This document shows, one piece after another, positions 33,802-40,530 of a stretch of DNA of 40,530 bases. Source of the DNA: Saprospiraceae bacterium (lineage in GTDB: Bacteria > Bacteroidota > Bacteroidia > Chitinophagales > Saprospiraceae); contig JANTGI010000011.1 in assembly GCA_024762995.1 (NCBI GenBank), positions 1 through 40,530 on the forward strand, given 5' to 3'. The notes under the pieces were generated by a model, which saw only the letters and a program-made list of their open reading frames with translations, was not told the origin of the DNA and searched no databases. The stretch's first letter is position 1. Each line of letters starts with the position of its first letter. The position numbers and the translations under genes were made by a program.

Positions 33802-34803
33802 TCAGAATACCTTGCTATATTTCAAGTAGTACCCGCCGGTCATACTAACGCGTCGAGCCAATTCATTTGGCGTACCGTCATACCGTCCGTTGCCGTCTCT
33901 ATCAAAATTGACCAAAATATCATGATCATAAAACAACTCCCCCATCAAAGACAAAGACAAACCTTTAGCAATAGAAATATCCAAAGCATGTCCCCATAAT
34001 ACATCAATATTTTGTGGATTATTTAGGTAATTTGAAAATAAATCAAGCTGCGTGGTATAAGACACTTTGTCGCTGATGAATTTGTTATTGTATTTGGCTT
34101 GTAGGTTGGCCCCTGCTTGCAAAAACATCTGCTCAAAGCCCTTGGAAGGATCATTTTCTTCCACCAACTTAGTACCATGAATACCAAGATTAGCAATATC
34201 TTGGTCGGCTACATAGATAATTTTTAGACCAATCGGTGCAAAAAATACCGAGAAATGGTCATCATGTTTATAGTCTAAACCGGGTGAAAACGTGATTCTT
34301 GCCGGCGAAAATAGCTTTGCAATCAAATTATCACCAGCGGTTTCGGGAGATGTAAAATTACCTGAATAAGTAGGCAACAATAAAGTCTCCAATCCAAAAT
34401 CAACCGCTCCAAATAATTTTTCTTTGATTTGGTGACCATATCTGGAATTAAAACGAACTACGTCCAAGTTCTTTTGATACAACCTCTTGGCGTCTAGGTT
34501 TACATTTTGAACGGCCAATTGAAAATTCACACCGTTGTTCCAATAATCTTTACCTTTTTTGTAATTAAAGAAAAAAGTACCTAAGCCACCAATACCAAAC
34601 TTGTTATCACCGGCACCTACTCTCGGGTTGATTAATCTTAGTCCGGTAAAATCCAAACCGATTCCACCTCCTTTGATCCATCCTTCTTTAGCGTCTTGCT
34701 TAGCCATCTTAGAAACTTCTTCCAGACGCTTGTCATCTGCTTGCGCAAAAAGCATGACTCCGGAAAAGACGATGGCTACTATTAGTAAGATTTTTTTAGT
34801 CAT
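33802..34803 (-). CDS. DUF3078 outer-membrane protein
   Basis: 333 aa. The signal peptide is MTKKILLIVAIVFSGVMLFAQ. The mature part alternates polar and hydrophobic residues with Asn/Gly/Tyr turns (FFFNYKKGKDYWNNGVNFQL and others), as in an outer-membrane beta barrel, and ends on a hydrophobic-aromatic strand (GYYLKYSKVF). It matches DUF3078, a Bacteroidota family of unknown function, by the WIKGGGIGLDFTGLRLINPR opening. It is monocistronic: a TAnnTTTG promoter lies 31 nt upstream and a strong terminator downstream. Confidence 0.82.
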   Translation of the reverse strand: MTKKILLIVAIVFSGVMLFAQADDKRLEEVSKMAKQDAKEGWIKGGGIGLDFTGLRLINPRVGAGDNKFGIGGLGTFFFNYKKGKDYWNNGVNFQLAVQNVNLDAKRLYQKNLDVVRFNSRYGHQIKEKLFGAVDFGLETLLLPTYSGNFTSPETAGDNLIAKLFSPARITFSPGLDYKHDDHFSVFFAPIGLKIIYVADQDIANLGIHGTKLVEENDPSKGFEQMFLQAGANLQAKYNNKFISDKVSYTTQLDLFSNYLNNPQNIDVLWGHALDISIAKGLSLSLMGELFYDHDILVNFDRDGNGRYDGTPNELARRVSMTGGYYLKYSKVF

Positions 34804-34833
34804 TGTTGCGTTTATTTTAGTTTAACAATGTCA

Positions 34834-34841
34834 CAAAGATA
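34834..34841 (-). promoter_or_regulatory. -7 promoter element for the DUF3078 gene
   Basis: Reads TATCTTTG on the minus strand, an exact TAnnTTTG, 31 nt before the ATG. A second match, TAAATTTG, lies a few bases upstream. The terminator at 34869-34905 isolates this promoter from the genes to its right. Confidence 0.6.
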
Positions 34842-34868
34842 CACAAATTTAATATTTTATGTATCTAT

Positions 34869-34905
34869 AAAAAAAAAAAGAGATAGCGCAACCACGCGCT
34901 ACCTC
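34869..34905 (-). terminator. Intrinsic terminator of the YheT/PhoD transcript
   Basis: Read on the minus strand: GAGGTAGCGC, loop GTGGTT, GCGCTATCTC, then eleven T residues. The stem has nine pairs and one mismatch-type G-T. This is a textbook rho-independent terminator for transcription from the right, about 260 nt after the YheT stop codon. The stretch from 34906 to 35166 holds no gene; a weak 7-bp stem occurs at 35084-35104. Confidence 0.8.
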
Positions 34906-35166
34906 AGCCCTAACCAAATAAAACCAAATTATTTTTTACTTATTTCAACGAACAATAAAAAATATTTCATTTGTTCGCCTATAAAGTACAAAGATAGAAT
35001 AAAATTTGCTTAAATACCATTTCAGCAAGACATAACAACTCCCTTTGGCAAGAAAACGAATGACATACACTTATAAAATCAGACTAATCTTTGGCGCAGA
35101 TTAGCTTTCACAAAAAAATATTTTGCCCATATAACGATTTGCCTACCAATGATAGCAAATAAAATT

Positions 35167-36138
35167 TTAACACTTTTTTGTCAAAAAAATAAATTTTTCT
35201 ACCCGCTCCCCTAGCCAATAATGGCCGTTATCCCTATCCGGAAACCCTACATGGCCCCCGTTTTTTGTCACTTCCAAATAAAAATTAGGGTGATTTCCGG
35301 CCAACTCGACCGGCGAACAGGATGGCGTCAAAATTGGGTCATTGGCGGCATTGATTAACAAGGTCGGTATTTTTACGCCTGCTGCATGATTGCCGGCCGA
35401 TGCTTTTTGGTAAAAATCATCCGCACTCAAATAGCCATTGACCGGAGCGGAAAAGAATTCATCAAAATCACGCCATCGTTTGACATCTTTTATTTGGGCC
35501 GGGTCGATTCTTCCCGGAAATTGCTCGGCCTTAAATTTAATTTTTTGGTAGAGCTTGCGCTTAAATTTATTGCGGTAAAGGAAATTATCCCATTGATCCA
35601 ACTTATCGGCACAGTCTCCCAAATTGCAGGGAGTAGAAATGGCAATGCCGTGGGTCACTATTTTCGGCAACGTATCCGCCTTGCGGCTCAAATAATTAAT
35701 CACAATACTTCCGCCCATACTGAATCCGACCATCACCGCTTGTTTGTATCCTTTTTGCGAAAGCGTATCCATCACTTCCGAAATATCCCCGATTTCACCA
35801 TGCTCATACAGTCGAAAAGCCTTGTTCATTTCCCCACTACAAGACCGGGCATTCCAAGCCAAAATGTCCCAGCCCCTTTCGTGCAAAAAAGTAGCCATTT
35901 TACGCAAGTACTTCCGTTGACTTCCCCCTTCCAATCCATGTATCAACACCGCCACTTTTTCATGACCGGCACGCAACCAATCCAAATCCACAAAATCCCC
36001 GTCACTCAACGTAAATCGCTCTCGCTCATAGGGCAAACGCCCCTTCTTGTCTTGCAGACTGGGCAAAATCGTTTGCAGGTGGCCATTCATTAAATACCAC
36101 GGTGCTCCCGGATAAGTACTGCTTTTGATAATGGGCAT
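35167..36138 (-). CDS. YheT-like alpha/beta-hydrolase
   Basis: 323 aa. AVLIHGLEGGSQRKYLRK (about 64-80) is the oxyanion-side motif of the YheT/ABHD1-3 group; the nucleophile is Ser140 in GFSMGGS, with Asp267 in NAANDPIL and His296 in NGGHVGF completing the triad. The start (MPIIKSSTYPGAPWYLMNGHLQTILPSL) has the family's NGHLQT signature. It is probably an esterase or lipase of lipid or acylated substrates; the substrate is unknown. No signal peptide, so cytoplasmic. It follows the PhoD-like gene by 77 nt on the same strand and the two share the terminator at 34869-34905. Confidence 0.9.
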   Translation of the reverse strand: MPIIKSSTYPGAPWYLMNGHLQTILPSLQDKKGRLPYERERFTLSDGDFVDLDWLRAGHEKVAVLIHGLEGGSQRKYLRKMATFLHERGWDILAWNARSCSGEMNKAFRLYEHGEIGDISEVMDTLSQKGYKQAVMVGFSMGGSIVINYLSRKADTLPKIVTHGIAISTPCNLGDCADKLDQWDNFLYRNKFKRKLYQKIKFKAEQFPGRIDPAQIKDVKRWRDFDEFFSAPVNGYLSADDFYQKASAGNHAAGVKIPTLLINAANDPILTPSCSPVELAGNHPNFYLEVTKNGGHVGFPDRDNGHYWLGERVEKFIFLTKKC

Positions 36139-36215
36139 TGTTAATGTCTTTGTAACTATTTAGGTATCCGCAGTTTATTGCCAAAAAATGCCCTTTTTCC
36201 CCATCTCGACAACCA

Positions 36216-37529
36216 TTACTCTTGAGAGATGGCTTGCGACCACATTTCCTTGCCTTTGGAATCATATATTTTGATGTTCATCACCCGTTTTTTGCGGGGG
36301 CCGGTAAATGTCAAAATGCCATAATTTTGGGTCAAAACGACCGTGCCGTCGATCAAATAATCATTCTTTTCCGTCAACTTGCTAGGCGTGCCGGCCGTCA
36401 ACGACGAGACAGTCAAATCATAGACCATATTCCCGGCTTTATTCTTATATCCACTCAATTCGGTATGATGGCGGTCGCCTGTCAAAAAAACCACCCCTTT
36501 GATGTCTTCTTGCTCAATCAACTCCAACAACCGCTTTCTTTCTTCCGGAAAATAATGGGCATAATTTTCATAGACGGGCGCCGTATTGAGCACCTGCCCA
36601 CCGACCATGATAAACTTAAACGGTGCCTTGCTTTCCGCCAAACGGCTAATCAGCCATTGCAATTGCTCTTCACCCAACATCTGACGTTTTCCGGTTTTTC
36701 GGGTATTCGCTGACCGATAATAGCGATTATCCAAACCAAAAAACTCCATATCATTGAAGGTAAAATTAGAAATAACACTCGGATGCCCATTAATTCCGTA
36801 GGATTGATTCCCCCAAAACAGCTTAAAAGTACGTAAAGCCACATCCTTCAAAGCATAACTGCCATCCAGGTCATTCGGCCCAAAATCATGGTCATCCCAA
36901 GTCGCATAATTATGGGTTGATGCCAATAGCGGCTGCATTTCCGGAAGGGAGCGCGTGTGCGTATAGCGATGATAAAAACCTGTTTCAGAGAAATCTCCTT
37001 CACGGGTATAGACATTATCCCCCAGCCAAAGCATCGCATCCGGACGCATGGCATGAATGGCCGTAAATATCTCATAATGAGAGCCATACGGACGTCCCGG
37101 GCGATCATATTCCGGTTCATTAACGTAGGCGCAGCTACCTAGCGCGACGGAAAATTCGGGTGGATCTTCCCGCCATTGCCATAGTTTTTGAGACTGAAAC
37201 TCCGTGGCATACGGCAGCTTCACCAGTTTTTTATTGATGAGCAATTCGTATTCATATCGATGCCCTTGTTGGACTTCATCAGCGACTAATCTTGCCGTAT
37301 AAGCACCGGCCTTGGAAGTCATGGTAGAAGCCGTATGAAATACTTTAGCGCGATTAGTTCCCTTAATCCAATAATCAAAGGACACTTCGGCAGACTCTTT
37401 GGTTTGCACCCAAAGCAAGACTTCGCGCATCTCGCTATAACCGACCATCGGGCCGGATTGGAGTAGATTCGCTTGCGCAAAAATGGAATTAGCTAGAAAC
37501 AGCAGGAACAAAAAAGGAATTGTTTTCAT
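36216..37529 (-). CDS. PhoD-like secreted phosphatase
   Basis: 437 aa from ATG 37529. A TTG 21 nt upstream is in frame but falls inside the -7 promoter element, so it cannot be the start. The signal peptide MKTIPFLFLLFLANSIFAQ is followed by an N-terminal Ig-like domain (about 20-120) and a metallophosphatase domain: LGSCAYVNEPEYDR, MLWLGDNVY, ATWDDHDFGPND and FLTGDRHHTEL are the metal-binding motifs of PhoD. It should hydrolyse phosphomono- or diesters in the periplasm or outside the cell. Upstream of the YheT gene in one probable operon. Confidence 0.9.
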   Translation of the reverse strand: MKTIPFLFLLFLANSIFAQANLLQSGPMVGYSEMREVLLWVQTKESAEVSFDYWIKGTNRAKVFHTASTMTSKAGAYTARLVADEVQQGHRYEYELLINKKLVKLPYATEFQSQKLWQWREDPPEFSVALGSCAYVNEPEYDRPGRPYGSHYEIFTAIHAMRPDAMLWLGDNVYTREGDFSETGFYHRYTHTRSLPEMQPLLASTHNYATWDDHDFGPNDLDGSYALKDVALRTFKLFWGNQSYGINGHPSVISNFTFNDMEFFGLDNRYYRSANTRKTGKRQMLGEEQLQWLISRLAESKAPFKFIMVGGQVLNTAPVYENYAHYFPEERKRLLELIEQEDIKGVVFLTGDRHHTELSGYKNKAGNMVYDLTVSSLTAGTPSKLTEKNDYLIDGTVVLTQNYGILTFTGPRKKRVMNIKIYDSKGKEMWSQAISQE

Positions 37530-37547
37530 TGGAGAAGATTTTTTTTG

Positions 37548-37555
37548 CAAAGATA
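37548..37555 (-). promoter_or_regulatory. -7 promoter element for the PhoD-like gene
   Basis: Reads TATCTTTG on the minus strand, an exact TAnnTTTG, 18 nt before the ATG at 37529. A TTAC about 20 nt further upstream is a poor -33 box. Confidence 0.6.
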
Positions 37556-37606
37556 AGAAAATCCGATTAGTAACGATTTATATTTTGATGGATATGTGGG
37601 GGAATT

Positions 37607-37720
37607 TGTCCTGCGGACGCCCGCCTGCAACGGGTAGGTTCAATATGTCCTTCGGACGCCCGCCTGCAACGGGCAGGTTCATGTGTCCTGCGGACGTTCA
37701 TGTGTCCTGCGGACGTTTGC
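37607..37720. repeat. Tandem palindromic repeats, TGTCC(T)GCGGACG type
   Basis: Four copies of TGTCCTGCGGACG (one with TTCG in the loop) start at 37607, 37646, 37684 and 37703. Each is a small palindrome (GTCC, 3 nt, GGAC). The first two copies also carry CCCGCCTGCAACGGG and an AGGTTCA tail, giving a 38-39-bp unit; the last two are 19-bp half units. This looks like an expanding array of short intergenic hairpins. Confidence 0.75.
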
Positions 37721-37733
37721 CTTCAGCGACTTA

Positions 37734-38032
37734 AGCTTGGTCATCTGGTGTTGTCATCTTCTAAACTCCTAAACTAAAATCTGCGTAAATCTGCGGGAAA
37801 AATCTGCGTAAATCTGCGGGATTTTTTTGAACACTAAGGACACGTAGGCTGCTTCACTAAGGGACACTAAGCATGTCAAACTCACAAACTTCTAAACTTC
37901 TAAACTCTTTCCCCTACAAGTCCAGCTTACCAATCTCTCCGCAGGCTACGAGCTTAGCAATCTGGTGCCGTCAACCTGCCTGACGCCTTAAAGCGAAGCG
38001 GTAGGCAGACAGGCTTCTAAACTCCTAATCTC
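37734..38032. repeat. Mosaic of short intergenic repeats before sdhC
   Basis: Several repeat types alternate. AAATCTGCGTAAATCTGCGG occurs at 37777 and 37800. CTTCTAAACT strings begin at 37758, 37889 and 38014. A GCTT..ATCTGGTG..GTCA block appears at 37734-37756 and 37952-37974. A palindrome starting ACCTGCCTGA at 37974-38013 is related to the one in the cus operon (12615-12656). No gene is seen between 37556 and 38132. Confidence 0.7.
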
Positions 38033-38132
38033 CCAACCAATACATATTACTATCCCCACTGACAATCATCATTTTATCGCAAGATAGCAGGACGTACCTT
38101 GCCGGTGTTCTTTTACCATAAAGAAAAAAATT

Positions 38133-38819
38133 ATGGGTCAACGCAAAGGTTTACTCCGAACATCCATTGCACGCAAAAATCTGATGGCGGCTACCGGATT
38201 ATTTATTATTTTCTTCCTGATTATACACTTACTGGGCAATTTGATTTTGATTATTCCGGATGGCTATTTCCCGATTGAATTCTGGGGTAATGTCGCCAAC
38301 AATCACGACATGTATAATGCCTATTCGCACTTTTTGGTGCACTTCTGGCCAATTACTTTGATTGCTTGGGCTTTGTATGCAGCGATTATTGCACACATCA
38401 TTGACGCTGTGCTCATTACGCTACAAAACAACAAGGCTAAAGGAGAGCAATATCAAATGACCGACTACTCTACAAGTACTTGGTATTCTCGTAATATGGG
38501 CCTGTTGGGCACGGTGATTGGTCTATTTCTCTTTATCCACATGGCTCAATTTTGGCTCCAATATAAGGTACTCGGCACCGAACACGATTTACATAAATTA
38601 GTCGTTGAAACATTTAAACAATGGTGGGTTATACTCATCTACGAAATCGGTATCATAGCACTGGGATTCCACTTAGTTCATGGCATTGAGAGTGCACATC
38701 GTTCGTTGGGATTCTACCCCGACAAGACCATTCGAATCATCAAAAAGCTGGCCTATTGTGTGGGCATAGGACTAGCCGTTTTATATGCGATTATCCCTAT
38801 CGTTCTTTACTTCAAATAA
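38133..38819 (+). CDS. sdhC: Succinate dehydrogenase/fumarate reductase cytochrome b subunit
   Basis: 228 aa with five transmembrane helices (about 18-40, 72-95, 121-143, 164-184, 204-225). This is the single-subunit diheme cytochrome b558 type used by Bacteroidota and Bacillus-like SQR. The conserved N-terminus SIARKNLMAATGLFIIFF and histidines in the helices (FLIIHLLGN, HFLVHFWP, AIIAHIID, FLFIHMAQ, GFHLVHGIESAHRS) would ligate two hemes. It anchors SdhA/SdhB and passes electrons to menaquinone. The sdhA gene begins 6 nt after the stop. A TACCTTGC 40 nt before the ATG is a poor candidate promoter. Confidence 0.93.
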   Translation: MGQRKGLLRTSIARKNLMAATGLFIIFFLIIHLLGNLILIIPDGYFPIEFWGNVANNHDMYNAYSHFLVHFWPITLIAWALYAAIIAHIIDAVLITLQNNKAKGEQYQMTDYSTSTWYSRNMGLLGTVIGLFLFIHMAQFWLQYKVLGTEHDLHKLVVETFKQWWVILIYEIGIIALGFHLVHGIESAHRSLGFYPDKTIRIIKKLAYCVGIGLAVLYAIIPIVLYFK

Positions 38820-38825
38820 AAAATC

Positions 38826-40530
38826 ATGACGCTAAACGCAAAAATTCCCGAAGGTCCTTTAAAGGACAAATGGAGTAATTATTTGGATAAGACTCATATT
38901 ATCAATCCGGCCAATCGAAAGAAACTCGATGTCATCGTCGTCGGCGGTGGCCTATCCGGTGGTGGAGCGGCAGCTTCTTTGGCGGAGCTGGGCTATAATG
39001 TCAAATGCTTCTTCTTTCAAGATTCCGCAAGGCGCTCCCACTCTGTGGCTGCCCAAGGTGGGGTGAATGCCGCCAAAAACTATCGCAACGACGGGGACAA
39101 TGTCTATCGAATGTTTTATGATACCATCAAAGGCGGTGATTTTCGCTCCCGTGAAGCCAATGTCTATCGGATGGCAGAATGTTCGCTCCCACTTATCGAC
39201 CACATGGTGGCACAAGGCGTTCCTTTCGGAAGAGAATATAATGGTTATTTGAGCAACCGTTCCTTTGGGGGCGTGCTGGTTTCACGTACTTTTTACGCAA
39301 GGGGGCAAACGGGGCAACAGCTATTATTGGCCACTTACCAAGCGATGATGAAACAAACCAAAGCGGGTAATTTGAAGCAATTTAGTCGTCATGAAATCTT
39401 GGATATTGTCGTCGTAGATGGTAAAGCTCGGGGCATTATCGCCAGAAATCTAGTCACCGGCGAAATCGAACGTCATGCCGCTCACGCCGTCGTATTAGGT
39501 ACCGGTGGCTTCGGAAAAATATTTTATCTATCGACGTTGGCGATGAACTCCAATGGTTCCGCCACTTGGAGAGCACATAAAAAAGGGGCGTTTTTTGCCA
39601 ATCCTTCTTGGACTCAAATCCATCCGACCGCCCTTCCACAAGCCGGAGAGCATCAGTCCAAATTGACTTTGATGTCAGAGTCCTTGCGGAATGACGGGCG
39701 CATCTGGGTACCCAAAAATAAAGACGACAAGCGCAAGCCAACAGATATTCCGGAAGAAGATCGAGATTATTACTTGGAGCGCCGCTACCCTGCTTTTGGA
39801 AATCTTGTGCCTAGAGACGTTGCTTCACGTGCCGCCAAAGAGCGGATTGATGCCGGTCATGGTGTAGGTCCATTGAAAAATGCCGTTTATCTCGATTTCA
39901 AAACAGCCATCGACAAATTGGGTATCAACACCATCAAAGAACGCTACGGCAACTTGTTTGCGATGTATCAAAAAATCACAGACATTGATGCCTACAAAGA
40001 GCCGATGAAAATTGCGCCTTCTGCCCACTTTTCTATGGGTGGACTTTGGGTCGATTATGAGCTAGGGACTTCTATACCAGGACTTTATGCCGTCGGAGAA
40101 GCCAATTTTGCAGATCATGGGGCCAACCGTTTGGGCGCCAATTCCTTGTTGCAAGCCTCCGTAGATGGTAATTTTATTTTACCCAATACCATCTCCAATT
40201 ATTTGTCGCAAGACATCAGGACAGGCCCTATTTCGACAGAGACTCCGGAGTTTGACCTTGCGGAAAAAGGCGTACGTGAGCAAATCACCAAGCTACTTTC
40301 CATCAAAGGAAATATGCCGGTGGATCGGATTCACCGCCGATTGGGAAAAATCATGTTTAAGGAAGTCGCCATGTCGCGGACGGAAAAAGGTTTGCGCTGG
40401 GCGATAGCTGAAATCCGAAAATTACGGGAAGAGTTTTGGTCTAATGCCGCTGTCTCCGGTGATGAGAAAGGACTAAATTCTGAATTGGAAAAAGCCGGTC
40501 GATTGGCCGACTATCTGGAAATTGCCGAAC
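38826..40530 (+). CDS. sdhA: Succinate dehydrogenase/fumarate reductase flavoprotein subunit (3'-truncated by the window)
   Basis: 568 codons are in the window and the frame is open to the last base; the full protein is usually about 640-670 aa. [21 protein letters not shown] is the FAD dinucleotide-binding fold. Next come [17 protein letters not shown] with the flavin-binding QGG motif, then HPTALPQAG and [33 protein letters not shown] is the C-terminal FAD-binding segment. The N-terminal [16 protein letters not shown] form is typical of Bacteroidota fumarate reductase/SQR. It oxidises succinate in the TCA cycle, or reduces fumarate. sdhB is expected just beyond the window. Confidence 0.95.
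   Translation, partial: MTLNAKIPEGPLKDKWSNYLDKTHIINPANRKKLDVIVVGGGLSGGGAAASLAELGYNVKCFFFQDSARRSHSVAAQGGVNAAKNYRNDGDNVYRMFYDTIKGGDFRSREANVYRMAECSLPLIDHMVAQGVPFGREYNGYLSNRSFGGVLVSRTFYARGQTGQQLLLATYQAMMKQTKAGNLKQFSRHEILDIVVVDGKARGIIARNLVTGEIERHAAHAVVLGTGGFGKIFYLSTLAMNSNGSATWRAHKKGAFFANPSWTQIHPTALPQAGEHQSKLTLMSESLRNDGRIWVPKNKDDKRKPTDIPEEDRDYYLERRYPAFGNLVPRDVASRAAKERIDAGHGVGPLKNAVYLDFKTAIDKLGINTIKERYGNLFAMYQKITDIDAYKEPMKIAPSAHFSMGGLWVDYELGTSIPGLYAVGEANFADHGANRLGANSLLQASVDGNFILPNTISNYLSQDIRTGPISTETPEFDLAEKGVREQITKLLSIKGNMPVDRIHRRLGKIMFKEVAMSRTEKGLRWAIAEIRKLREEFWSNAAVSGDEKGLNSELEKAGRLADYLEIAE

Noticed and set aside
35084-35104. Hairpin CTAATCT/AGATTAG after the YheT gene
   Set aside because: Only 7 bp and no T run; the strong terminator at 34869-34905 is the better call.
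35386-36093. 235-aa plus-strand frame opposite the YheT gene
   Set aside because: It mirrors the hydrolase gene, whose catalytic triad and family motifs are complete on the minus strand.
37607-38032. Possible CRISPR array in the repeat region before sdhC
   Set aside because: The units are of different kinds, spacing is uneven (39, 38, 19 bp), and there are no unique spacers of constant length.

Overview
The window looks like chromosomal DNA of a member of the phylum Bacteroidota. The signs are AT-rich leaders without clear Shine-Dalgarno sites, several copies of the phylum's TAnnTTTG -7 promoter element upstream of genes, and families typical of the phylum: a HYC_CC_PP protein, a DUF3078 barrel, a CusB with an N-terminal metal-binding domain and C-terminal DUF3347, and an sdhC-sdhA order with a five-helix-type cytochrome b. 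The lineage below phylum cannot be read with confidence. All family assignments come from reading the protein sequences, not from searches.

Positions 69-9752 (minus strand) hold a compact type III CRISPR-Cas effector operon, best matched to subtype III-D: cas6, an HD-less cas10 with an intact GGDD motif, a Csm3-like Cas7, csx10, a tandem Cas7-Cas7 protein, an unrecognised 141-aa protein, a large TIGR03986-like RAMP protein, and last a 312-aa protein with two transmembrane helices, an unrecognised middle domain and a C-terminal Csx3 (Crn3 ring-nuclease-like) domain. There is no cas1/cas2, no CRISPR array, no separate small subunit and no CARF or SAVED effector in the window. The membrane-anchored Csx3 protein is therefore the best candidate for the signalling output of the system, and is the most interesting object here.

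Positions 10265-18246 (minus strand) hold a copper/silver-type RND efflux cluster: HYC_CC_PP protein, CusA, CusC-like outer-membrane protein, an inverted-repeat element, CusB-like adaptor, and a small membrane protein. A membrane protein of unknown function (18314-19228) is divergent from it.

Positions 19696-26486 (plus strand) form a TetR-controlled ABC-2 exporter operon of the YbhGFSR layout: TetR, TolC-like protein, lipoprotein adaptor, two ATPases and two permeases. A TTACCCAAATGG motif lies at the start codons of both tetR and tolC and is a likely operator.

Positions 26731-30761 (plus strand) carry single genes: a class V aminotransferase-fold enzyme, an AlkC/AlkD-like alkylation repair protein, a propeller lipoprotein and an NTF2-like protein. 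Positions 31084-37529 (minus strand) carry a membrane-anchored papain-like protease, a prohibitin-family protein, a DUF3078 protein, a YheT-like hydrolase and a PhoD-like phosphatase, separated by clear hairpin terminators. Positions 37556-38132 are packed with short palindromic and direct repeats. The window ends in sdhC and a truncated sdhA (plus strand).
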